Shown here: positions 50,241 through 63,352 of the stretch, one piece after another
Position numbering within the stretch: the stretch's first letter is position 1
Layout of the letters: every line of letters starts with the position of its first letter
NCBI GenBank assembly: GCA_025345505.1
Contig: JANVCC010000130.1
Coordinates: 9,262,641 to 9,326,640 of the forward strand
DNA: 64,000 nt
DNA from: Todiramphus chloris collaris
Taxonomy: Eukaryota; Chordata; Aves; Coraciiformes; Alcedinidae
Direction: 5' to 3'
Notes under the pieces: generated by a model
Databases searched by the model: none
Told to the model about the DNA's origin: nothing
What the model saw: the letters and a program-made list of their open reading frames with translations, nothing else
Position numbers and translations under genes: made by a program

Positions 50241-50488
50241 TCTAATAATAACACTTCAGCTGTAAATAGCACTTTTAATCTGTCAAAACACTGCACAAAT
50301 GTCAGCTAATTAACCTAGCTAATTAGAGGCAAGTACTGTAAGCATTATTTAATAGACAGCACAGTAAAACCATGAAATAAGTCGCTTGCTGAAACCACAC
50401 AGTGAAATCGTGGAAGAATCAGTGTTACATATGATGATTTCATGGTCCTTCACCCTTTGTTTAAGTCACTAGGCAGCAGGGCTTCAAA
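50241..50488 (-). mobile_element. Ancient CORE-SINE (MIR-like), long copy
   Basis: On the + strand the order is 'tagcacttttaatctgtcaa', then 'aacactgcacaaatgtcagc', 'taattaacc', 'cattatttaatagacagcac', 'gaaataagtcgcttgctgaa', 'accacacagtgaaatcgtgg', and a final 'gtttaagtcactaggcagca'. This follows the complement of the full MIR/MIR3-like consensus from LINE tail to tRNA-related head, including the word corresponding to 'ctctaaccactag'. It is diverged but nearly full length, and is the fourth such copy in the same orientation. Confidence 0.65.
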
Positions 50489-53400
50489 GTGAGACAGCAT
50501 GTTTAGCCCAAGTCATAGCATTCAGACTCACTATTCAGTACAGTACTCTGCCATAGAAAGTGTTTACACTACTTATGCTGGGATTGGTGAGATGTATAAG
50601 GGCCCTCTACCTGGAAAACCAGGACACAGGGGTAGAGAGACTGCCACAGAAGTCAAGCATGGGCAATTCCAGCACTTTATCTTTCGTATTTAAGCAAAGC
50701 AAGTGCTCTTTCCTGAGAGCACTCCCAAACACTGTGCAATCGGTGTATTGTGTGAGAAATCATTGCTACACAGGTGGCAAAGAGAAGCTCTCCCACATCC
50801 TGTTGTGCACGGATGATGTGGCAGTGTTTGAACAAATTATTTATAGACTATATGACAAATCCAGAGCTTCCTCCAGTGTCTGGGATGAATTCCAGTTCTG
50901 CTGGGATGGTTAAGAAGAATGATCTCTGACAGCCCCTGAACCACAATGCATGCAGAGATTGATGGATGCATGCAAGAAATGCCCATTGTACAGAATCTAC
51001 TGTAAGACCCAGGTATGCAAAAGTATCTGCATAGATGGGGACAAATGGTGTGAAGAAACTTCCCCTGTTCTGGTGTTCATTTCAAGTAATACTGTTTGAG
51101 AGCAAAGATACATTAAACAGCACCTTTACTGATGATTTACACAAAATCACCAGCACTGTGAAGACCTTGATGTTTTTTCAAAGGTTTTGTGAAAACTGTC
51201 ATTTCTGTTCTGCAGTAAATTCTGAAAGGTGACTTTTACCTAGGACAGAAATGTCATGCTCAGCTGAGGAGCTGAGCCATTTATCCTGTCAGGACCAGAC
51301 TCCGACCTGGAAAGCCAGTGACTTCAGTGCAGCTTCCGAGAAAGATTTACGAAGAACATAAACATAGGTGCTCTGTGACTCCAGCCTCCTCAGATATAAG
51401 GGGAGGAATTAGCAAATTCCTAAAGATACAAAAATGAGTACACTTACAAAGCATAGGTAGCTTTATAAATTTTACAGCCAAATCTAGTGAAGTTTTAATG
51501 GTCCTTTGTATTATTTGGTTTGCACAGTAGTTGTTTTTTGATAGAAAATAGTTTCTGTGCAGTATAATGGAAATACAGTGTCCTTTTTGAAAACAGGTTT
51601 CATAGGTTGCTTTAAAGCTAGTGGGATTCTGTACTCACCTGATTTCCACTAGAAACTTATTCTCTAGCAGGTTTGTCTTGACTAAAAAGGCTTTAATCTC
51701 AACCCTAAAATAAATAGTCTTAGCAAAAATGGGTCATCATTTCCTGACAGAGTGCTTTCTGTCAGAAAATGCTGATTTGATTCAATTAAAATCCTGTGTA
51801 GGAAGGTGACTATTTCAATGAAAGTGTCCTCAGGAAAGGATAGCTATGGTTGAAGATAATGTTTCTCACAAAAAATCCAACAGCGAGAGACTTAAGATAG
51901 AAATGCCAACAGTCTACTATTTAGACTGTTCTCCTGAGTTTTGATGATTCATTTCCAAGACCTGCAATTCTCCCACCTCCAAGTGACTGACGAAACTACA
52001 AGACTACAGGTTGCCCCTTTCAGTCTTTCTTGCTGAAACAGTTCCATTTCAATAAATGGTTTAACATTCACTCATTTGGAGAAAGACTGATTTTATATCC
52101 AAGTGAATGGGACACCCGGGATACTGAGGGTCTGTTTTCCTGAGCCTGGCCTCTCTGATTCACAGCACTGAACTGAATGTTTTCTTTTAATTTTTTCAAA
52201 ATTTATTCAATTCTTAAAAAAAAAAAAAAAAAAAAAAAATGTTCTGCCTGCCACCAGAAGTCAGATAGCCTTATGCCTGTGGAGACACCAGTGACTGGAC
52301 ATAAGGAATGTCATCTACTAAGAGTGGGAACTATTAATGAAGCAGTAGCAATGACATGATTTATTTTGTGTGGCATTAATTGAGTGTCCCTCACATAACT
52401 AGCAGAGAGAGAGTTGCTCCTCCACAATTACATAGTTGAATTTTGCTCCTGAACGTTTTTTTTGCTAGATCATCTCTGGACTTCTAGAAGCTAAGGCAGT
52501 GCATATATCTTCCTCAGATAAGCAATTTTCCCTGCTCCTGGTATGACATGCCACAAAATCTTAGCAGCATCTGTCAATTATGAGATCAAAAGGTGGAGTA
52601 CATATGGATATCACTTTTGCTCACTACAGAAACTTTTATGCCATGTTAAGGTTTCTTTGAAGTTAATAATTTTGTAAGTGAACAACCTTTAACGGCCGTG
52701 CCTAAATAATGATACAAATGGCTTTACATTCTCTGTGAAAAGCTAGCATAGCATTCTCCCTTCCTATGGCAGCATTTTAAAAGACACCTTTCTACACCAT
52801 ACTAACAGACAGCAGAATCAAGTATCATTGTAAAAGACAGAGAGGTGTTGTGGGGTTTTTTTGCTGCCTTCAATAAATGATGTGACACCAGTTCCAGATA
52901 GAAAACCGTGTCTCTGCAGGATGCATTAGCACAATATCTGCCTTCTACCTGACTGCCTTGCTGGTGTGCTTGATGTGATGCAGGCTGGAGTCACATCTTC
53001 AACAGAAGTAGCCACAAGCATGGGAGGTCTTTTGAAGACACAACTCTCTACCCTGCTAGGGTATGACTCCAAAACAACCTTTTGCCCTTCCTAAATATAG
53101 TCAGCTTGTGCCTAAGATATGTGTGGTGAAGAGACGGGTCTTGTCCTAGTTGCAAAGTTATTACAGGTTTTGAAGGTTTCCCCCATGTCTCAAAGCACTT
53201 TGGAAGCAGTGATGCAGTGTATTGTTATTTATACCATATAAATACTTTCCCTATTTTTCTCCCTGCAGCCTAAGTGTTGATGCTGACTCTTTAAGAAATA
53301 TTTACTGATTCAAATTTTAAATGTATATTAGTCTTGTTCTGAGTTTTGTGTGGACGTGAAAACTCCAACAAAGTGGGATCCAATCTTTAAGATACTCTGT

Positions 53401-54602
53401 CAGGCACATGGACCATTGGAATCTCTCTGGGCATGAGGTCCATACTACATCCCTGGAACTGGTCCTAAATGTCAGCACTTTTTTACTACTCCAGGTCTGA
53501 TAAATATCTTTGCCTTGAAATGTTGGGGGTCTTTTTTAATGTTTTAAAAATACCTCATAGCTTCAAGGACAAGGAGACTGCAGCTCCTTTTTTATTATTT
53601 ACTTTTCCATCAGATTTTTACTGCATTGCCTTAATCTGTAGCACTATATATGTATTACACAGATATATATACTAACTTCTTTTAGCAGAGAGGCATTAAT
53701 GGCAATGTCAAGTTTTTCCACAGTATGTTCTTCTGTGGGTTTAATAGATGTCAGGGCCAGGAAAGCACATCACAATCTGAAAATCTGACCTCCTCCTAAC
53801 ACAGGCCATTGGATTGCCCTTTATTAATTCCTACTTCACATCCACTAGTTGTCCTTGAGCTAGACTAGCTCTTCAAGGAAAAAGTCAAATGCTCCTATAT
53901 GTATTTCCCATGATGCAGAATGTATTACCTGCCTGGATACACTGCTACAGTGACTGAATGCTTCTGTTGTTAGCAATACCATTTTTGTATGGTATTTGCT
54001 TGCCTGAATCTTCACTGTTACAGCGACTAGAAAGACAATTTCCCTTGCTTTGGATGAAACAAAAGAAAATTAATAGGAACCCCAAACTGTTACTAATTTT
54101 GATCTCTTCCTGAAGTATATAGATTGTAAACAACTCACCCCTAGCTAATTTTTGGTAATCAGAACAGTCCAGACTCTTAGGTTATGCTTCTAATTTGTTA
54201 ATTTTTCTCAATATTCTCTGACCCTCCTCCAGTCTCTTAGATTCCCATTTTAAAGGATGTGCCGTAACATGATGTAGTACTCCAACAGCAGTCACTTCAG
54301 TGCTAATTGCAAGAATGTAAATTCTCCTACTCAGCACTTCCCTGCTGCACATTTAAATTGATGATGACCATTTTGACCATTCTTGTTACATTGGGAATTG
54401 TACTTCTCCATCATAAATCTCAAATCTTTACCAGTGTTTTCTATGACAAGATCTTCTCTTCTGCTATTATGTCTTGTTTCCTTCTTTTATGAGAGGTATG
54501 CTTTTATACTTGGACATAATCTAAGAAATTATTTTTTTTGCCTACATATGGTGAACTTTGTATCTCAGTGGTTTTTTTCCATCATCATGTGCTATTTACA
54601 GG
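50489..54602. other. Unique non-coding sequence, no gene seen
   Basis: No supported gene is present. The open frame at 50560-50913 (+ strand, 117 codons) has no recognisable domain. The stretch contains a short hairpin at 51733-51776, a 24-A run at 52216-52239, and a weak trace of another MIR-like repeat near 53185-53245 that I did not call. Confidence 0.55.
52216..52239. repeat. Poly-A run
   Basis: Twenty-four consecutive A residues, the longest homopolymer in the window. The sequence on its 5' side is AT-rich, with no recognisable gene or LINE body. Confidence 0.93.
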
Positions 54603-54808
54603 CACAAACTGGAACATAAGGAAAAACTTTACTGTGAGGGTGACAGAGCACTGGAACAGGCTGCCCAGAGAAGTTGTTTCTCCTTCTCTGGATATATGAT
54701 GGAGTTCTGAGCAACCTGGTCTAGGTGAACCTCCTTTAGCAGGGGGGATTGGACTAGATGATCTCCAGAGGTGCCTTCCAACCCCCACCGTTCTGTGATT
54801 CTGTGATT
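54603..54808 (+). mobile_element. CR1 LINE fragment, 3' end, internally deleted
   Basis: This 5'-truncated CR1 copy begins with 'cacaaactggaacataagga', the late ORF2 region. It continues through 'gtgagggtgacagagcactg' and 'gaacaggctgcccagagaag', then 'gagcaacctggtctaggtga', 'gcaggggggattggactaga' and 'tgatctccagaggtgccttc', to the 'ttctgtgattctgtgatt' tail. Compared with the usual CR1 order, about 25-30 bases are missing between 'tctctggatat' and 'gagttctgagcaacctg', where the 'caaaacccgcctggac'-type block belongs. The deletion disrupts the end of ORF2, so the copy has no coding capacity. Confidence 0.93.
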
Positions 54809-55518
54809 GACTTCTCTTGAGCATTATTTTACTTTTCTTTAATCTCATGTCACCTGAAAACTTTATTAACATGATTTACAGCTATCTTTTAAGATTATGA
54901 CAGAAGATTAATTTACTTAAATATGAGAAAAAATGTTAAATGCTCTCAGTTAAGAGCCATGTCCTGTGGGATCACTGTAGAGACAGCAGCTCAGCAAATT
55001 TTCCTGCTTCTAAGAATATTTTAAAGCTACTATTTAAGCAGTTTTGGATTAATTTACAATCTACCCTGTTGATTTGATACTCCTTCAATTGATTAATCAA
55101 AAAGTCACCAGATATCAAGTTAAACATTTTCCTTCTGCCTTAGTATATTACATCAACAGTTTTGCTTTTGCTGTCTAACTTCGTAGTGCTGTCAAAACAT
55201 ATCCAGTCAGTCTGATGGATCTTCTCATTTGTAAACTCTTTAATTTCTTTATCAATCAGGATCCCTTACTAGTCATTCCACTATTTTGTCCATGATACAT
55301 ATCAGTCTAAGCAGATTTACAATTGCTCAAGTCATGCCATTTCTTTTTAAACAATTGCAAACTGCTATCCCATTGCCAGACTGCTGATAGTAACTCTGTA
55401 CCATAAGGCTTGTTGTAAACCTGTAGTAATGGTGATGACAGTTCTTGGGTCAGCAATGGGAACAATAGAAGCGACGGACATCCACTAAGAAATGGGAGAT
55501 ATAGTACAGCGCAGACAC

Positions 55519-55960
55519 CTTTTCACTACTTTTATACTTTTTTTCTATTATTCTTTAATGTTTTCTTCTTATCACCCTTTATTCCTTTCGGTTTTGTTTT
55601 TTTCTGTTGGTTTTTTTTTTCTGTGAAGCAATAGTAATTTTTTTTCCCAACCACCTTTTATCCTTTTTTCCTTTCTTTTATTTTTTTAATTAAGAAAAAA
55701 ATAATATCTTGTGGGCCCTGAATTCCCTTAGCTTCTTTTCCTTTCTATTTGCTGCTACCATTTCCCTGTGCCTTCTATTCTGTTCACTCCTTTGGTGGTT
55801 TCATACAGAAAGTCTTTATCTATCTAAAACCTTTATTTTTTTCTTCCCCACTACATGCACTGTTTCCTCTTTGTACTTCAAAAAAATCCCTCCTGTTCTG
55901 AGGTTTCTGTGCAAGAAAAAGCTAATTTAATTCTTATCAGATTCTTTCCCTTCCTGATCA
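55519..55960 (+). repeat. Pyrimidine-rich low-complexity block
   Basis: For more than 400 bases the + strand is dominated by T and C, with T runs of 7-10 and repeated 'ttcctttc' and 'tttctttt' words, most strongly at 55519-55690. It is not a regular microsatellite. A 73-codon open frame inside it (55709-55930) is rich in Phe, Leu and Ser simply because of the composition, and I do not regard it as a gene. Confidence 0.75.
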
Positions 55961-58900
55961 TGTGAGTTCCGAATATTACATTTTTAACCATTTAAAAAAA
56001 AAAATTTTAATAGTATCTTGCTCTGAAAGACTGGTTTGAAACAAGTCATAATAACAATATGCATGGAAAGCCAACAGATTTTAACAACTGACAGTATCTT
56101 TGACCTCCTGATGTTTGCCATCTGTGGCAATTTTGAAAGAAATATTGCTTCTTGAGTGCTTGCATTATGTCACTTTCTTTTTCACACAAATTGGAATGAA
56201 TATTTCTAGACTGTAAAGAATAGATTGCATTAATATCTTTATCCTCCATCGATGAAATCAACACTCTCTGTGTGCAAGAATACTTGTTAGATTTTCAGAT
56301 AGCAAGAAACCAGGCCTCTAATTTTTTTTGCAAAACAAGTCACATGTAAAACATTTTCTTTGAATTGTCAACATCATCATTCAGTTTCATTAGCTGCTGC
56401 ATTAATTTGGAGATTTAATGATAAAAATCTCATGATTTAATTATTTAATTTTAGCTGTGATATAAATGTGGTTATGTTGCTTGACCTTTAATTAGCTTAG
56501 TGAAATCCAGAAATTAGCTCGGTAATACGGTGGATTAAGTCTATACTTGCTTGCTCTCTCCTTGTAATAAAATACATTAAAAGATAAACAAACCATCTTC
56601 ATCCCATCAACCTGAAGCAAGATATTGGGTACAACCCAGTGAAATGCTCCTTTTTCTAGACCCTGCTCATATTTGCTTCGATACTAGTAATGTTCTTGCT
56701 GCTAAAATTGCCCTGTCAAGTAATTTGTAAGGGTGAAAAATCCAGCTGACCTGAACTGTTAGCCTTGCCTAATCACTCACTATACTTGCAGGTGCACAGG
56801 TCCAGTGTCATCACCCCTTCCACTCCACCATGGCATCAAAAAGCCATAACACTGCCATTTCACATCCAAAGAAAAAGTGGCAGCCAAATAAACATGTGCT
56901 TTGTTCTCTGTTACTGCTTATGTAAAGTGGCTCTGATGGCAAAATGGGAAAAAAGCGCTATTTGCTCCACTGTCTCATCAGGTAACTGCTTTTTTAATGA
57001 ATGTATTGTTCAGCTCAGAGTACTTCCATTAAAATGAATTTGTTAGCCCCAGTAACACTGCTGCTCATCATGCAAATCAAATGGTGTTTTCCTTGGTTTC
57101 TGCCAGTTATAAAATGCCAGTGCTTGTCAAATGAAAAGACAAATTACCTTGCCTTGCCTCTGATCTTATTTATAGAACAAGGGATCGAGTTATTGTAGCC
57201 CTGAGGACTACCAGCTCTATGTTACACACCAGTGTCATTCCTTTGTGTTGTAGGTTAAACTAGATCTTAAGGTGGAAATAAAGAAAAATATCAATTAAAA
57301 AAAAAAATAGGAAAGAGATTTCAACTGAGTATTTTGTGTAAATATAAGTTTGGGGCATCCGGAGAGCCAAGAATCTCTGATGTGTGGTAGATTCCCAGCC
57401 TGAGATTGGCAGGTGTTTCAATAAATAGGCTAAATCATTCTCTGAAGTCTATCCACTCACCATAAGCAAGATTTGGACAACTTGTTTGATAAACACCTAT
57501 GTTTGATGCAGCAGAGGTTAGATGGGGCAATTTAATAAATTTTTCTCTTTCGCAGTCCCTTTGAATAGAGGTGCAATGCAGACAAATACTCTTACATGTA
57601 CTACCTTAGTCCTCCACAGATACTCCAGAGACAGATGGAAATGGTCATGTGAAGAAAGAGAACTGTAGCAGCGATAGCACTAAGATCTTGATTTTAGGAA
57701 ATACTGTCCATCGCTACTCCAAAAAAGTTTTCATGCAAAGTCCTTGAAGTTCCCGAGTCTCTTTTTGTATTTAATTCTGTGAGTTTCAGTATAGTCTCAA
57801 TGGTTTTCATACAGCAAATAAACAATATGAGCTCCTCAATATATAGTGGATTTTCACACTCTTGTGTGTTCTATTAAGAACCTGTCATTCTGCATAAGGC
57901 AAACAAGATTTAAATTATAATTATTGTAACAAGATAAAAACATTTACCCCCTTTGTGTTTGTAAGTTGTGACATTCTTGGAGCAGAGACAACTCTCTAAA
58001 TATTTAACAAGTTCTTGAAACACATAATGTGATGCTGTAAATTAATATTTGTCTTGAAACTCCTTTCCTGTGAAAGGGGGGACCTACCAGAAATTCAGAA
58101 CACTGAAATGTCAAATACCAAAGCATTACTTTATCAAAGAGAACTCACTTATGGTCAAAAATAGAAACTTGCATAGGAACTGAAGCCTCTGGTTTCAAAG
58201 CCAACGTGGAATAAGGTATGTGCAAAACGGGTAAAATGTGCGAGACCTTCTAGTTGCAGCTCTGAGCTGCTTGAAGGCAGGGTGGGTGAAAACAAATCAG
58301 TCTATGTGTACCATGCAGCTACTGAAATGTGAGATAAGGCTGCTGTGTAATGAAGAGCTTTCAGATCATTGAACAACTGCTTGTGCTTAAACTCCTGCCA
58401 TGGGAAATGATCTGGCAAGAATTACAACAGACATTTGTAATTACATACTTTGGTAACTTGGTTAGGCATTGCAGAATGGATAAAACCAGCTGGTGAAATG
58501 TTTGCTTTGGCCTGGTCCCATGATAATGTTTTAGATGTAGGTTCATTCTTCATATGAGAAAATCTGACAAAGGCATTTCCTTTCCCAGTGTGGGCTGACA
58601 GAGCCCTTACATGCCTCTGCTTCCCTTTGACTCAAATGGGAAAATGCCAATCACTGACTAAATACCTTCTCCATCCCCAGCTCCCTGGACTTACTCCTAC
58701 ATCTCTCTTCCAGCTACTGTTCTTGCCCAGTAACATTCCCTGGTGGAGAGATGCAGCCTTCATTCTCCTGTACCACAGAAAAATGGCTAAACAAGACTCT
58801 CTTCATTGCCAATTGAATGCCGTGCATGAGTGAAACACTTTGAAACACACTGAAACCACTCTGTGGAGAGATACTGAGAGCAGACAATGTATGAAAGGCC

Positions 58901-61900
58901 CCTCACATGTGGCAGAAGTACAATTCAGGACAGATACCAGGATCACAGTGTCCATTACATCCATTGGGAACACCTAATATCTGCCTTTTATGAATCCTCT
59001 GTTCTTCAGTCCACCACTCAGCCCTTGAGCCAGTAAAATTTTCTGGGTGAAAATTTTGTTGATACTGACAAGTTCCAAAGAAAAATGTCTGATTTTCAAA
59101 AAAAATTATGTGGATTAGGACTTCAGGGACAAGTAGAAGTGGAGCCTGTATTTAGTCCTGATGACGTGCAAGACTCCAGTTACATGACTGATAAGAAATG
59201 CAATTAATGCAGCTCTGAAATGTAAAAGTACCTTACAAGAAAATTAAAGAAAAACATAAAGATACAAGCACAGAAGATAATTTTGGTATCTGCAAGAATG
59301 AACACCAGAAAATTAAAGCTGGAAACAGCAGCTGTTCTGAAACTTGTTTGAGAACTCAACACCTTCTGTTTGCCTCTAAATTGTCAAGGTTATGCAGCTA
59401 TCCATTCAAAGGAGATGATATTTTGTAAATATAAAAAATAGAAAGGTACCCACACCTAGTATCTTGAAGAACATGTGTGGAGAATCTTGAATCCAAAACC
59501 ACGGGCATAATTGAGAAGTTTAATTTTATCTACCTCTTCTTGGCAAGTTTACCTGAAGACTTTTTTTCAGATGGCTTGGACATGAATTAAACCACATTTA
59601 TTGCTATGATGACTTTGTTGTTCATATGAAGTCTTCTGAAATAAAGACACACAAAATAGACCATCACAATATTCCCTGTGACTAAAGTATATCTCAGAAT
59701 AGTGTCTGTAAGAGTAACGAGATCACTGCTTTCCTGACTCATCTCAGATAAATGGGCTGCTGGAGAGAAGAGTTTGCGCTACACTGCAACCAGTCAAGCG
59801 TCATCTGCAGTGACTCAGACTTCAGAAAATTATCTTGGTGTAATTATTTCAGGAATCCCCACATTGGGTCTATTAGAGATGACAAGTTAACTACTTGAGC
59901 CTGACAGGCAGGATCACCGTAAGCTGCAACAGCGTATGTAACTCTCTCTTAAAGAAGCTCAGCTACAGAGCACTCAGCAGCAGGCTGGGATGGCAGCACC
60001 CCTACTAGCTCTCTCCATTATCCTGCCCCAGAACAACTCATTTTTGACCATTTGCCTGGGCCAATCTGGAAAGGAAAGATTTTAAAACATTTTCCCCAGG
60101 CCAGTAGTCTAGCTTGTAGCAGACTCCAGTCATGGAGAGCTCAATGTTGAGTCTTATGACCCACTAAAAATCCTTAATGAAACTTCATAAATACATGTTC
60201 TGTGCATCCTCAATGTAATTAATATATGCTTATGAAGACAAGACTTGGGAAGGGGAGGCACTCGGGAATGAAAGACCTGCGTGTTCTCTACTGTCAGCCT
60301 GCTCACACCTCATGATACTAACATCATCTCTTTCAAGACAGATCACCAAGCTCCAAAGGGTCTTTTGAAATATGTGAAATTAAGAGTCCTCTTTGAAAAT
60401 TATTTGAACTTTGAAATCCTACATGTGCTGACTGAATTTAAGGAAAAAAAAAAAAGTATTCACCTTGCTTTGTCTCAGTATATTTATAGACAAAATAAGA
60501 TAAATAATTTTCATAGTCTTCCAAGAACCAGAAACATTTCTAAAGGCATCTAAGCTGCAAAGAAAATATGGTCATTGACGCTTAAGCTCCCAGGCTGTAT
60601 AGGAATTCCAAAAATTTATCAGAGAGCATAAAGCTCATATTTTTCAAGTATATCAGTATTTATAAGTATTTTCTGAATGTAAATGCTACACAGTGCTAAA
60701 TGGTAGTTTATTTTTTCCGTTTGTGATTGATGTTTTCTGTTTACTAGACTGCCATGGAAACAAAGCATCTGTGATTCTGAGGACAGCTAACTGTGTCTGT
60801 GTGCTGTTATGTTAGAGGGAATCCTGTAATCCAGAATTCAGATGAGCTCTGGGAAGAGATGGGGAATTGTAGTCTTTGTAGACTTTGGGTTGGCAAGGGT
60901 TTTGTGTTGATTTAAAGAAAGATGCTAGAGATACAAGAAATATAAAATAAAGGTCTCTGTGTAAGATTAGAAAGATAAAATCTGATCTCCCCCAAGTGAT
61001 CAGTGAAAGCAGTCAAAGGATCTTTGCCTTGCACTAAACACAGCATGCTGATAAACAGAAACATCTGTAATATGCATTTAAAGAGGAGGAGATGTTAAGG
61101 GTCCCTCAGATAAAATGTTAAGAGAGATTTATTTTACTGTTGGATTGAAATGGAAGGTACAATTTTCAAGCAGGAGGTGGGTTTGTTTTGTGCAAGATTA
61201 GAAGGTACAGTTTTCTTCAAAAATGGGGAAAATGTTTATATTTATGGAGGAGAAAATACTACCATTTTCATGATGTAGCTGAACAAAGGTTCTCTGAAGT
61301 GGGATAGAGCTGAAGAACATTTGGTGACACAACTTGTCCATATAAGCTATTTTCCTGAATTCATGTATGGTTCAGTTCACTCATGACAGGTGAGAAGTCT
61401 TTGCAGACAAGAGTTCCTGCAACATACTTCTTGGCTATAACACCAGTATCTGCTCACCGACACCTGAAGCAGTATTAACAGGAGGCTGAGAGGCGAGGCA
61501 AGGGCATGGAGAAATACCTTTCTGTCTGCTGAGGGGATACTAATTAATGCCTAGCATTACTCCAAGGAAACAGACACCGAGTTTCTGCAAGGTTGGTTCA
61601 ATGAGGTGGCAAAAGAATAGTTGAGGTACCTGTGCAAACTCCTACGGGTACTTTGTATGGGAAAGTCTGATTTTCTGCCTCACTCTCCATTGATACGTAG
61701 AACAAGTCCATTCAGACAGCTTTTATAGGAAGAAAACTATCTAGCCAAGGAGACCTTTTGCCCTCCAAGGAACAAGAGCTTCCCAGTGCCTAAACAAGAA
61801 AAAAACATCCCAGCCTGGCTCATGGCATGTGAAAGGATGGTGCTACAGCATTCAGTCTGTGGACAAAGGCCTAGAGCCTAAATATTCATATATACCTGCT

Positions 61901-63352
61901 CTTGAGATCTTCTAGACTCTTTAGGAAACAGATTCAGAAAGTAAGTGGGAGGCAGGGTTATTTAATATGATTTTTCCATATTGACTTTTATCCTGGGCAT
62001 TTCTACAGAACCTTCCAGTGTCGTTAGAGAAATGAAAAAAATATCTCACTGTAAATATTCATCAGTCTGTTATCAGTTTAATATGCTTAAAATCTTCATG
62101 GAGTAGTTAGAGGAGTACTAACTCCTTAGAGAAGCACAACTACTGTGCTGGAGTGTTTTTAAAGGGAAAATTTTGAAGCTCAGGAATGTGAATAATGCCA
62201 TCATATTTTTGTGGCTAAACAACTAGTCTGAAGGAGGTTAATTTTTGTTTTTCTGGAGTGAACTAACTGAACTTTTCACTAGAAATTGTTTACCAAAATC
62301 TGTGAAAAAAATAAAAACAATTATATGTTTGAGTACTTTGTAATATATAGGTGGAAGAAAAAGTTAGAAGAAACTAATTTCATTAACTGTTATAAATTAT
62401 TTGTTCTTCTCTTGCCAATGGACTGCTTATCCTGCATCAGTTTTTAGGCCAAATCTTCATACTATGACTTAATACTATAAGGAAGAGAGGCTCCAGGCAA
62501 AAATGTATTTCTTGGAGAAACTTCAGAATGCAACCTTCTGCAATGGAAGCAAGAATAAGACAAAACAAACATGATGTAGCTTGTCATACTACAGAAACTG
62601 TTCTTTGGGGAAGTTTTCTTTGCAAACAAAAACAACGTGAAATTAATTTTTCTGGTACTTACACTTTTCCTTGCCTCTGTTTTGTGTTCTATTTTATCCA
62701 GTCACTATTTTAAGTTATGTTTTTTTGATGGTTTATCAGTGTAGTTGTTAACATTTCCAATCCTTTGGATATTTAGGTTGTTCAGAGAAAGCTGTATTGA
62801 TCTTGAACTTTTGCTAGCTTCTTTCAGAGCCAAGATGTTCCAAAGCTGTGTAGGGTACCAGTATTCCAGTGACTGCATCAGTCAATGCCCTTCAGTATAC
62901 CCTCCTAGAAAGTCTACATGCATCCTGGCCCTAAGATGCTTATTTACTGAGGGAAAAAATTTATCATCCTTGCCAGAAGAGTTTCATTCTTATACATTTA
63001 ATTTTTTTTAAATTAATAAAAATAGCCACCATATCAAGTTTATCCTTACCATAAATCAAGGTATTTTTCATAGACTTACATGAAGTACAAATTTTGGACC
63101 ATACATTTAAAGTAATTTATCTCTGATTTGTACTTACAGTGTAGTGTTGTAAGGAAAGAGATCTGTACAAATGAGCTGCATCTTCCTAACCATGCAAATG
63201 AGTTGTACCACCCTGAGGGAAAAAAAAACCAAAACAAAACCCAAAACTATTAAAGAAGCAGTCTCGTTATTTCTTTCATTCTCATTTGCTTTTTTACCCC
63301 ACTAAAACTTCTATTGAAGAACAGCAAAAGATTTGTCCATAAAATCCAAATT

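Noticed and set aside
52216-52239. 24-A run as the tail of a processed pseudogene
   Set aside because: The upstream sequence shows no gene-like body, polyadenylation signal at the right distance or flanking target-site duplication.
53185-53245. Possible fifth MIR-like fragment ('tctcaaagcactttggaagc')
   Set aside because: Only about 40 bases match the MIR tail pattern, and the core is missing. It is too weak to call without a repeat library.
55709-55930. Phe/Leu-rich open frame resembling a membrane protein
   Set aside because: It lies wholly in a pyrimidine-rich block, so Phe, Leu and Ser enrichment follows from composition.
3397-63199. Five perfect ATGCAAAT octamers scattered on the + strand (3397, 10624, 32660, 57070, 63192)
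   Set aside because: In AT-rich DNA of this length about four are expected by chance on both strands, so the number is not informative.
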